A DNA stretch of 64,000 nucleotides, taken from positions 288,671,957-288,735,956 of the forward strand of contig NC_081410.1 of assembly GCF_030272615.1 (NCBI RefSeq). The letters run 5' to 3'. Positions 27,285 through 37,752 of the stretch are shown in pieces (position 1 is the first letter of the stretch; the number at the start of each line of letters is the position of its first letter). The stretch comes from Cryptomeria japonica. Taxonomy: Eukaryota; Streptophyta; Pinopsida; Cupressales; Cupressaceae. Made by a program: the position numbers and the translations under genes. Under the pieces are notes generated by a model. That model was not told the DNA's origin. It did not search any database and worked only from the letters and a program-made list of their open reading frames with translations.

Positions 27285-27838
27285 TGGTAACTCCATTTTG
27301 ATGGCTCGAGGAGAAAGGTTGGTTCTGGAGGTGGTGTTATGTTAATTTCTCCTGAAGGTAAGAAATACTTTTCAGCCTTTAGATTTTCTTTTAGCTGTAC
27401 TAATAATACAACTGAATATGAGTCACTCGCACATGGATTGGAATGGGCTAGAAAAAGAAATGTAAAGTGTTTGTAAGTATTTGGGGATAATGAGCTAGTG
27501 GTAAATCAAGTAAGAGGTGTCAATGTGACAAAAATGATGTCCTTAAAATGTATAAGCATAGGATATGGGACGTAATTGAAGAATTTGATGCTTTCAATCT
27601 GTTGTCCGTGCCTAGAAATCAGAATAAGGAAGCAGATAAGTTGGTTGCCTTGGGTGCTCAATTTAACATATCAGATGAGGTAAGAAATATTGAAAAACAA
27701 CAATATGTCATATTGGTTGTTAGGCCTTCAATTCCAGATAACAGTGTCAATTGGCTAGTCTTTGATTCAGATGAACAAATTATTAATTTTCTTATTGAAG
27801 AGGCTGAATTTGTAGCTGGTAATCAACTTAAATTTTAA
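27285..27838 (+). pseudogene. Extra RNase H (aRNH) placed between protease and RT
   Basis: It carries the RNase HI signature set in order: FDGS (27297), a TTEYE block (about 27405), FGDNE (about 27480) and an EADKL block (about 27630). These are the four acidic active-site positions expected of this fold. There are stops at 27286 and 27475, and one frameshift near 27520. Tat-lineage plant elements are known to have acquired such an additional RNase H. Here it lies upstream of RT, whereas in the element at 60.6-64 kb it lies after the ordinary RNase H. The 27548-27838 frame continues into a tail without a clear match. Confidence 0.82.
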
Positions 27839-28101
27839 AGCAATATGAAAATCAAATTCTTCAATTGAAAAGTAATAAGTTGGCAAAGGGATTGGTAACC
27901 CTTGAGTCAATCTTTAACACTGATGATCAGGTTAGAAAGAAAAAGAGCATCATGCTAGTTAAAGAGGAGCACTATGAATCTATTGAGATCTTCAGAGATA
28001 AGTTATTAAAGCTTGGAAAGGTATGTACAACTGAAGAGAAATGAGCATTTGTTTTGCTTTGTCAAGAGTTCAATGATGTGTTTGCATGACAATATGAATA
28101 T

Positions 28102-28915
28102 TTGAAGGTAGTTAACCCCGCATTAGCCCAACACACCATAGAGTTGGAAGCTGATGCCAAGCTTGTGAGACAAAAGCAAAGCCCCCTTAATCCAAAACTC
28201 GAGCATCTCATGAAGACAAAACTAAACAAGTTGATCCAAGGTAATATCATATTTCCTATAAAGCATACATCTTGGGTTTCAAATTTGGTTCCCGTAAGAA
28301 AGAAGAATAATGAGCTTAGACTTTATGTAGACTTTAGAGATCTTAACAGAGCTTCTCTAAAAGATCATTACCTGCTGCCCTCAATGGAGCAGATCTTACA
28401 AGTAGTTTCAATTTCAGATAGATTTTCACTACTTGATGGTTATTCTAGTTATAATAAGATTCTGGTAAAAGAGGATGACCAATTTAAAACCGCCTTTACT
28501 ACAAAATGGGGAACAATGACATATGGGAAAATGCCTTTTGGTTTGTCTAATGCAGGAGAAACCTTTCAGAGGGCAATGTATATGGCCTTCCAAAGTCTTA
28601 TAAATAAATTTATTTTGGTTTATCTTGATGACGTACCATTTTTTCAAAGCATGCAGAAGAGCACTTTTCTCACTTAAGGCAGATTTTTGAAAGGTGTAGA
28701 GAATATGGAGTATCTTTAAATCCCCAAAAGTGCATTTTTGTTGTACACGAGGGTAAGTTGTTGGGATATATTGTCTCAAAACATGGAATAACCATAGATC
28801 CAAAGAAGGTAAGTGCTATTTTAGCTTTGCCTTTACCCACACATAAGAAAGGCCTTCAAAGCTTTATAGGCAAAATCAATTTTGTAAGGAGATTCATCCC
28901 CAATATAGCATTCTT
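28102..28915 (+). pseudogene. pol: Reverse transcriptase of the 11.5-kb element
   Basis: It is open over 28102-28677 (191 codons) and then shifted. It has LRLYVDFRDLN, a FSLLDGYSSYNKI block (first catalytic Asp), FKTAFTTKWGT, MPFGLSNAGETFQRAM and the YLDD box at 28621-28632. A frame change at about 28640 moves the rest, including the thumb (LNPQKC and KLLGYIVS blocks at 28715-28780), to another frame. The expected residues are present, so loss of function comes from frame breaks. Confidence 0.93.
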
Positions 28916-29440
28916 ATGAAGCCTTTGACTAGCATGCTTAAGAAAAATATTACTTTCAGCTGGTCCAAAGAGGCTAAGAATAATTTTGAAGAAATTAAGA
29001 CTGCCATAGCATCAACGCCTACTTTAATTAATCCAGACTTTGCAAAGGATTTTATATTATATGCTTTTGGTACTTTTGATACTATTTCAGCTATGTTGAT
29101 TCAACAAAATGATGAGGGATTGGTGCAACCAATAGTATTCTTCAGCCAAGGCCTAGAAGGGTACAAACAAAATCATTCTTTTATTGATAAACATGCATTA
29201 GTAGTCATTAGAAGTCTAAATAAATTTAGACACATGCTTTCAAATAACAAAATTCACCTAATGGTTGCTCATCCTAGTGTAAAAGAATTTTTATTAAATA
29301 GAGATCTTAATGACAAAAGAACTGGTTGGATCATGAAAGTGATGGAGTATGATGTCAATATAAAGGTAATGAAGCTGATTAGAGGTAAGGGACTATGTGA
29401 ACAACTCTCTGATCACACATAAAACAATGAACAAGAGAAT
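28916..29440 (+). pseudogene. Ordinary Ty3-type RNase H, catalytically degenerate
   Basis: It follows RT directly, with the tether block PLTSMLKKNITFSWSKEA, then the RNase H fold. The usual TDAS, E and TDH catalytic positions are replaced (YAFG, IDKH, MVAH), so activity is lost. This matches the known pattern in Tat elements that gained a second RNase H. Confidence 0.8.
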
Positions 29441-29505
29441 GAAGAAGCGTCCTAGTTCATGGAGATAATGAGCCAATTGTTGTAGCAACACCTCCTACAA
29501 GTTGG

Positions 29506-30767
29506 GTGTATGAAATGATGCATTTTCTTCAGATTGGTGAGTGTCCTAAAGGATTGAATAATGATAAACGAAGATACTATAGACTTAAAGCTATCCCTTA
29601 CATCATTTTGGAAGGAATTTTGTTGAGAAAAGATTTTAATGTTGTATTCTTAAGATGCGTAGATTCAGATCAAACTAAAAGAATATTAGAGGAATTCCAT
29701 AATAGACCAGCTGGTGGTCACTTTTCACCACAAACTACAACATTAAATATCATGAGGGAAGGATATTTTTGGCTTGAATTGCATAAAGATGCATATGCTT
29801 GGGTAAGGAAATGTAAGAATTGTGCAGTATTTGCAAGCAAATAGAAGATGGCTGCTTTACCCTACAACCTATTCAAAATGAACTACCATTCATGAAGTGG
29901 GGTCTTGATTTTATCAGAGTCATCAATCCACCTTCAATTTCTGGGCATAAATGGATCTTGACAGCCACTAACTACTTTACCAAGTGGACTGAAGTTGTAC
30001 CCTTAAAGGAGGCAAATGAAAGTGCAGTCCTAAACTTTTATCAGGACTTAGTAGCAAGGTTTGGTATCCCCGATTCTATTATTTCAAACAATGCATTATC
30101 TTTTGTAGGATTTAAGATTACTGATTGGGCTATCTAGAACAACATATTTTTGAGTACTTCGTCAAATTATTACCCTCAGGATAATGGACAAGTTGAGTCT
30201 ACTAATAAGAACTTGATTAGGATAATCAAGAGGACAATAGAAGACAATCAAAGAACTTGGCACACTCAGCTAAAACATGCATTATGGGCTAATAGAATCA
30301 CCCCTAAGAGAGCTATAGGTGTATCTCCCTATGTCCTCGTTTATGGTAAAGAGGCAAGAATCCCAATTTCAGTTGAAATGCCTATACTAACTCTGATTAG
30401 AGAGCTAGAAATGTTGCAAGAAGAACCCATGCAGGTCAGGTTGGCAGAACTAATGGAGTTGGAGAAGGTAAGAAAGCAAGCATTGTTGACTATTGAAAAT
30501 CATCAAGCTCAGATGTAGAGGACTTTCGATAGGAAGGCAGCTCTAAGAGTTTTCAGTGAGGGAGATTTGGTTTTGAAGTGGGATGAATTAAAAAGTAAGC
30601 CTGGAAAGCATACTGAATTTGATGCCATATGGGATGGCCCATACATCATTACTGGGAAAAAGAAGCATAATGCCTTTCAACTTTCAAAGTTGAATGGTGA
30701 AACCCTTCCAATCCTAGTTAATGGGATTCATCTCAAAGCTTACCTTTTTTTTTTTAATTTAGGTTAA
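29506..30767 (+). pseudogene. Integrase of the 11.5-kb element
   Basis: The N-terminal HHCC zinc domain (open 29506-29844) has an EEFHNRPAGGH block and CKNC. In the core (29820-30137, 30150-30518) the first catalytic Asp is in WGLDFI (about 29905), and Glu is in DNGQVESTN (about 30195). The second Asp is changed to Asn (ISNNA in place of the usual SDNG). The C-terminal domain continues in 30567-30767 with a GPYIITGKK block. There are stops at about 30135 and 30517 and a frame change near 29825. The frame ends at TAA 30765-30767, followed by about 200 non-coding bases before the 3' LTR. Confidence 0.9.
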
Positions 30768-30971
30768 TAAGTGCCAATGCACTTTTTGTTTTCTATTTTG
30801 TTGTTTTGAGTCTCAATAAGTGCTTACGCACAATTTTGTGGTTTTTGTTTTAGGCAGCACCACTTGTTTTTTCCTAGTTTTCCTATTTTGTTTTGCTATC
30901 ATGTTGTGGAGCAGATGAATTTCAAGAAGTTCCATTTGGAGAGAGGGCTGAGATGACTCCATAAGCCCAAA

Positions 30972-33489
30972 TGTTACCAAATTTTTGCACATGCTAAATT
31001 TGATGGCCTAATGAGGCCTTGCTTTCATTCATATTGAAAAGTGCCAAGCAAATCAGCAAATATCAGGTCAAATCATCAGCAAGAAATTAGATATACACTG
31101 TTCTTTTTTAACTTGTTTGCTTCATGTGTAGATACAAGAAAATTAAAATACAGTATGTGGGTTAAAATGTGGCTCCCACAAGGGTTGAGCTCAACATGCT
31201 GATGGAGATGGGTGTTACAAAGATAAATAGATCACAGAGATATTCATGCTCCATTGCACTTTCAATAATGGCATGGTTTATCAAACCTTCAGGCAAATTC
31301 ATTTGGCAAGTGTATCGCCAAATCCCCTGCATGGTTGATGGAAGGTAAAAGAAACTTCAAAACAAATGCAATCGGCTTGTGTAAGGCATTTTTTTTTTAC
31401 TTGGGCATCAAGTTGGGTTTACAAAAGAAATGAACTTTCAAGGGAAAGCATTTATCCCACATTGGCAGTGCAGAGGGATTTTATCGCATTTAAATATAAG
31501 AACACATATAACTATAGTGTTAGAGCTTAAGGGCTTTTGACAAGGAGAAACTCAGTGTTGGTGGGTCCCCCGCATGTGCGCGTATCTCAAGGCACCTGAA
31601 TTTTGTAGTAGAAGGGAAAATTAACCAGCGAGCAAGTCAGAAAGATCAACTATGATCAAGAAAAATCCGACGGTGGTTGCTATACCACGATAGAAAGATG
31701 CCTGCCGAATACTCACTGCGACTTGACGACAAAGCACGTGCGGAAAAGGTGAAGTGCCTGGAATGAATACCCTAGTGACTGGCAAGGTGGTAGATAGGTG
31801 GTGCCCAGATGGTGGCCATCTAGATGCGCAAACAAAATAGAGAGTGACCTATCAAACAAACCTTGGCATCGATGGATCTCTAAAAGGATTCACCGAAAGC
31901 ATCGGTTCTATCGAAATAAGGTACATCGAAGAAATTAGAACTAGTCCTACTAATAAAATAAAAGGGTATCGATGAAACTAAGGTATCAATGAGACATGTG
32001 AGCAGTTTGTCAAGCGAGGAAGTTTGGCCAAAAGAATAATATCGAATGAACCAAGGCGGGCCCAAGTCTAGTGGCAGGTCCAAGTGGCGAGACAGGAGGA
32101 TCTCATGAGTGAACCAGTGGTTGACACGTGGTGACACCATGGCATAAGAAGGGAGCAGATCAACTAAGGTAAAGGTCGGGTAGATCAAGGAAGATAGAAC
32201 TATGATGTGAAAGATCCAATGGTTGTCGCTATACCATGATGGAAAGAGGCCCACTAGTTATCCCCCGCCACTTGGTGACAAGATGAGCCCAGGAAGAGGT
32301 GGGTCCAGTCTAAAGTGTTGACGTGTTTAGGTGGAGCCTAGATGGTGGCCATAGACAAGTCAGATTGTAACACGTGGCAAGGGTCTGCAGACGAGTGACT
32401 CAAAAGTGGGCTCGTTTTGAAGGTTAAAGTAGTTAAAAAGTGAACAGGTTCCTGAAGATCTAGCGGCTGCCACTATACCATAATGAAAAGGTACCTCAAT
32501 GTTAAGCCTCGCGACATAGCGACAAGCCGTCAGCAGTCCCGATGGTTGAATATTAATCTGTCATGTGCTGGTAGTTAAAGCAGGCATTTATTAACCTTGA
32601 GAGCAAGTTTACATGAGTTTTTTCTCATGATTTTGAGGTGATAAGGCTTGATTTTGAGTGCTACATGGGTCAACCTATTTAGTTGACTAAGAGTTTGAAC
32701 TGAATTACCCACTTTTTTTGCATGTTTTGAAGCCTATTTTGGTGGATTTTTTTATTTCTACTTGAGGATCAGTTTTCAGAAAAGATATTTTCAGTGGGAG
32801 TTCATCTTTAGTCATTCTGAAGTCATCTTTCCTCTACTTTTTGGAAGGTTTTTGTATAAAGTGAAAAAGTTTTATCTTTTTTAACTACTTCTTGATCATT
32901 CTCTTGCTGGTTTTAGCAGAGAATATATTCTTGTAGCTCATAGTTAGTTTTATTACAGAATACTGAATAAAATTATCAACTTATGTCTTATATTTTTGGA
33001 GTTAATTTTCTTATTCATGAGTGAGAGCTAGTTTATTGTGTTATTGTCTAGAGAACCTTTAGATTTTCTGTCTCATTTGTAAGTCATAGGTTGTGCATTG
33101 TGATAAATTGGTTCATTTGGTTGATTTTGAAATTTTTCTTTCCTTTCAATTTCTTGAAGTTTAAATCCTTTGCATGAAATATTTATGTGCTATGAACTAG
33201 AAGTCCATTTGTGCAGATTAGTGTTTTTAGGAGTGTATTTCTATCATTTTGAGATATCTTATTGATGCTTCACCCTAGTTTAGTATTCACAAAGTCTTTC
33301 TAGTTTTATTTTTTTTAGTTCCTATCCCTTTTCTTGGTAAATATTTAGAGTTATTCACAAGGAAGCAACCCTTCATCTGGAGGTTAATTCTCACTATAGG
33401 CAACCCATAGGCCTGAGAATTATCCCATCTATCACCAAGTTGCTTGAGCTTTCAGCTTGTGCATTATAGGTGCAATTTGAGTGACAACA
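30972..33489 (+). mobile_element. 3' LTR of the 11.5-kb element
   Basis: 2,518 bases, colinear with 21976-24503 and ending ACAACA before the AGTAT duplication. A purine-rich stretch (TTTGGAGAGAGGG at about 30939-30951) may be the polypurine tract, but it is about 20 bases from the LTR start. Confidence 0.92.
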
Positions 33490-33494
33490 AGTAT
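33490..33494 (+). repeat. Target-site duplication AGTAT, right
   Basis: Second copy of the 5-bp duplication. Confidence 0.9.
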
Positions 33495-35130
33495 ATGATT
33501 GTAATGATGGACCTTGAGTTGTATTGTAACATATTTATATATTAAATGAAATGGATGCATGAGATGTGATTAAGTATTATGGTTTGGAATAAAATGATGC
33601 AATTTATATTCATGATAAGCCATGTTAAAAGGAAAATTGTGCAAATGTTATGATAATGGTAATAGCCTAGAAATGAACTAATGCTTTAAGTAGAAGAAAT
33701 GCTATGCCTTGGTAGGATGTATAGGTATGAGTAATGATAGAAGATATCTTAGGACATGTTTATGGTTTGTGATTGAAGAATTTTAACTTATAGTATCATA
33801 CATTGTAGTCAGTGATCTAATGGTAGGGTTGAAATCTTATATTGCTTGGGATGTAATTGAATGTTCCTTATGAAAATATTGTATGAATGTTCTTAATGAA
33901 TGAATTACTAATCTTATTAATGGAAATTGATAGTAAGTGTATGGGTAGATGATAAAATGAATGCTTGTCTATCAAAGGATTAGATTACATTATATGTTAT
34001 GGTTTAAGATTCTAACTCTATTTGGTGGATGCTATTAGTTGTTTTGGATAATAGGATTATTGTATTTTAAGTTGTGTCAAGTTGAATTTGTGTAGTTACT
34101 TAATTTGTAATAAGATGTTGCTGTTTAATTGATGTAGTGTAAGAGATTTGATGAGTATTAAATAAGCTATGGATTAAATATTTAGGAAGACTTTGTGATT
34201 GTTTCATTATGTACTTTAGGAATCATGATAAAATAATAGACAAGCTAGGAGCATAGAATCATAAATGATTATGTGGAAGTTAATTATAAATGAAAATTAT
34301 GTTAATGCAATGTAAGGGTTAATTTTGGTATGTGAATGGTGATCATAATAGTCAAAGGTTGGTTAATGGTAATAGGAACATTTGGACTTGCTGTATAAAT
34401 GAACCTAAGGAAAAAAGGGAAATAGCTATGCATTGAAAGATAGAATCTCATATTATATGAATGGTTAAGTAGGTTTCATATCATGAGTGTTAGGTATTGC
34501 TAAGTTGCACCTATGCTTGAATAATGATTAAGATTATTAGGTATTGATCTGGAAGAAAGTAAATATTTATTGCTTATGTAGGTAGATTAAGTAATGGTGT
34601 TGAGATACCCTAGGGAGTTAGTAGTAATGAATTATTATATTCCACTTGCGTAATTGATTAATAGTTTGGGTGAATTATTCTATGTTCATAACACTTAAAT
34701 GTTGATGAGTGCTCCTTGCATTACTTAAGTAATGTTATGTGTTGTAAAAAAAATATTAGTGTGTATTTAGCTATATTTATCTGGGGTATTTTGGCAGGCA
34801 TTACAATTGTATATGCGCTTTTGTGTTATCTTTTGGTGATGATGCAAAGCGTTGATGCTTTTTGTTCTCTTCCATGTTGACCTAAAAGGACCATTTTCTC
34901 CTCATGTATTCTTCCTCTAATAGTTTTCATCATCAAAGTTCAGGTATCCATGAACAAAAGATTCAAGAAGTAGCCTCAAGAGTATAAGAGAGATCCGAGC
35001 AAACAAACATGGAGGAATACAAATTGTAAAGGGACCGATTTTGTGTCTCAGACTGCTAAAGACAACAAGATTGGAGTTGTTTAGGTGGATATAAGAGTGA
35101 AAGTGAACTTGGAAGGTTGGAGGAAGGTAG
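33495..35130. other. Continuation of the interrupted AT-rich sequence; no gene seen
   Basis: A/T-rich with many ATGATTA-type words, resembling 18.4-21.97 kb in composition. It could be part of an old LTR split by the 11.5-kb insertion, but I cannot fix ends or find a partner copy. Confidence 0.35.
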
Positions 35131-35139
35131 TAAGGGGTG

Positions 35140-36400
35140 TGAGGGGTTAGTGTAGACCCTTCCCAAGGCATTGTGACCCTTGGTGGATTAGATTGACCAT
35201 TATTAATATGACTGTCCTAAATTGAGCCTATGACTGTCCTAAAAGATTAGTGGACTGAGATCTTATGAATAAGATGCAAAAAGTGGGTTTGATGAGTGGG
35301 AAACAATTGGGAAATGTTTTTGGAGACCTTTAGTGACCCTTCGAGGTGCTATAAAGTCCTAGTGGGAGGAGAGGACCCCATTTGTCATTACTATCCTAAA
35401 GACACTAAACTTGCAATAAATGTTGTTGAATCCCTTAGGGTGGATGGGGGGGTGTAGAAAGGTGGTTTGGTAAAGAAATAAGAGACTTAAAGGGGGTTGT
35501 GTATGTTTTTTAGATAAGTCTTACACATTTTCAGTTGGTATTTGATGAAGAGAAGGAGTCTTATTTAAGGGGCAGTCCTAGTTGAGTAACAATGTGAAGT
35601 TTGAGGGTGTTTGTGAGTTGTGGAACAAGATTGTGGGTTCAAGAAGGTTAGATATGTATGGAAGGATGTGTGAGTGTGGTTGATATTTCTTCCAAAAAAA
35701 TTCAACCAATTAGGGAGATCTTTCTCCCAACTCACCTATTCAAACAAGGTGATTACCCTTCCCAAACTTCAAGAGCCCGCACAAGGCCACTGGGTACTCA
35801 CAAGGTTTACACATCCCAACAATTCACTCATGATTCCTAACCCTCATCCAACCATTAATACACATTATTTTAGGCTTAATAAACTTTCCCAAGGCCAACT
35901 TGAGGCTCTCCACTTCCTAATTCACACCAAACACTAAAATCCTACTCACACAAGGATGCCTCCTAAAGGACCCCTAATTGCTTATAGACACAACTTCCAA
36001 TGCCAAGTAGGAACAAAAAAACCCAAGGATCTTCATAAAAACATCAAGAAAACTCCTCCACATTGAAAAAACACCATTCTTTACCCTCCCTTCTACCCAA
36101 AAGTCTCAAGAAGACCTACTGCTGCAATTTTGCCTTTCTATGAAAGTCATACACATTTAGGAAAGTCATAAGGAATTAATCCATTTACTCATTCTAAGGT
36201 ATATAGACACCTTCAAAATCTTCTCAAAACATCCAAACACATTTCCCAATCATAAACCAATCATCAAACCCATTCAATACATCATACTCACAAAATCTCT
36301 GTCAAACAGCTATCTCGGCTGACCACATCCCCACTTTAGGACAGTCATAGAATGATGAGTTTCTTGGCCATCCAAGGGCCACACTGACTTCTCTTGGGTC
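35140..36400. repeat. Fold-back element with diverged inverted arms
   Basis: Arm 35281-35330 pairs with 36225-36274 (GGGTTTGATGA..GGG...ATTGGGAAATG against its reverse complement), and the outer 35140-35235 segment with about 36330-36415 (TATGACTGTCCTAAA and GTGRCCCTTGG blocks). The inner parts are more diverged. A related segment lies at 45590-45640, where TAGGTGAGTTGGGA resembles the complement of 35695-35740. The short open frames here (35658-35937) have no motif. Confidence 0.55.
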
Positions 36401-37535
36401 TTCATTAACCCCACACATACTCCCAAAAACTCACCAACCCTTGGAGATTCATCTTTTGTAAATTCACCACTCTAACACATCAATTCCACCTCCTCAGTGT
36501 ACTCTCACAAACCCACACTCCATGAGTATGCCCTAGGTGCACTTCCTTGAGGACACACAACTCTCCATCTAAGTATCATTTTTTTTCTTGGTGTTTTGGG
36601 AGAATTGTGAGTTATTTCCAAAAAACTGAAAACCTAGGGCTAGTAGGATTGTGAAGTGTTTGTGAATAACAAGGATATTAGAAAGTTTAAGAATCACTTT
36701 CAATGCTTGAATCATGTCTCATAGGATATAAGAAGGCATTGTGTATGGGTGGTTTGGGTTTGTGCCATATTGTTGGTGTATTGCCTTGTAAGGGTATGTA
36801 TAGCCTATTGGGAATTAGGGCTATATGAAGGAAGGTCACAATGAAAGCATGTGTTCTCAACCAATGACTTGTTGAGTCATTTGAGAAGGGTAAAGTGAGT
36901 GAGTAAGTCCCTTGGAGAGTGTGTATGTGTGTTGGGATTGGGTATTCTATTAAGTTTCCCTATAACTCTGCATCAAAACTCCTTGCCTCAATCACAATGA
37001 AAGTCATGGATCACTTCAAAATGGCTTCCACTTTTACTAAATTTCTCACAATAGTTGGATCTCAGACTAATTAATAAATATTGATCTTAGCTACTTAATA
37101 GACTTAGCTAATATTTGATCTCAGACTTAGATAGGTGTATTTGGTGACTGTCCTTTTAAAAAGTTAAATGAATATTTGCCTATGTAATCAACAATATGAA
37201 TATAAACAACAAAATCTATTTTTTGTAATCAACAATATGAATATAAACAACAAAATCTTAATCAAGGACCTTGCCTTTGATGGTCTCCACTAAGTAACTT
37301 CTTGTGTTGTTGTTCATGTTGGCTTTGTTGGACCCTGCAATTAAGATTCAATACATATTATTCAATAAGATTAACAGTGGAGTATAATAAAATATGGAAA
37401 AAGTGTGTTACCTTATTGAGCTTCTCTTTGTTTCAAGAATAGTTTAATATTCTCTACTTAACATGGCCAACCACTTGAAGGTGGAAGCTCATTTGGCCCC
37501 TCCCCCCCTAACATCACTCTAAATTCCCCGTTAAC
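36401..37535. repeat. Repeat-derived non-coding sequence
   Basis: Two blocks recur at 45.79-46.02 kb in swapped order: a CTCAATCACAATGAAAGTCA block (36980-37058) and a TAGCTAATATTTGATCTCAG block (37107-37240). A 36-base word (GTAATCAACAATATGAATAT...) is tandemly doubled at 37182-37258. No gene is visible. Confidence 0.5.
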
Positions 37536-37745
37536 ATATAACATTCATTCATTCTTTCATCCATTAATAAAATATAACATTCATTCATTATCACATAACA
37601 TTAATTAACACATAACATTCATTAACATTCATTAACACGTAACATTCATCATCATTCATTAACACATATCATTCATTAAAATTCATTAACACATAATTAC
37701 ATTCATTAACACATAAAATTCATTCATTAACAAATAATATGATTA
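37536..37745. repeat. ATTCATTAACACATAAC minisatellite
   Basis: Irregular tandem copies of a unit of about 17-20 bases, ATTCATTAACACATAACA, just beyond the 3' end of the SET-domain gene. Confidence 0.75.
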
Positions 37746-37752
37746 CAATCAT

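Larger units (their letters stand above)
21976..33489 (+). mobile_element. Complete, decayed Ty3/gypsy (Tat-like) LTR retrotransposon, 11.5 kb
   Basis: It has two LTRs (21976-24503 and 30972-33489), a primer site, gag, protease, an extra RNase H, RT, ordinary RNase H and integrase in that order, and a 5-bp target duplication AGTAT. Both LTRs start TGTTACCAAAT; the 3' LTR ends ACAACA, the 5' copy AAAATA. Over the first 131 bases I count 8 differences between LTRs (about 6%), so insertion is old. Gag to extra RNase H stay in one frame apart from nonsense codons, mostly explained by C-to-T in CAG or CAA. Frameshifts follow from about 27.5 kb on. Confidence 0.93.

Noticed and set aside
31880-32254. 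124-codon minus-strand frame
   Set aside because: Lies within the 3' LTR; the matching 5' LTR region is not open (only 70 codons at 22867-23079), so it is not conserved.
34917-35171. 84-codon minus-strand frame next to the fold-back element
   Set aside because: No motif; falls across the edge of a repeat arm.
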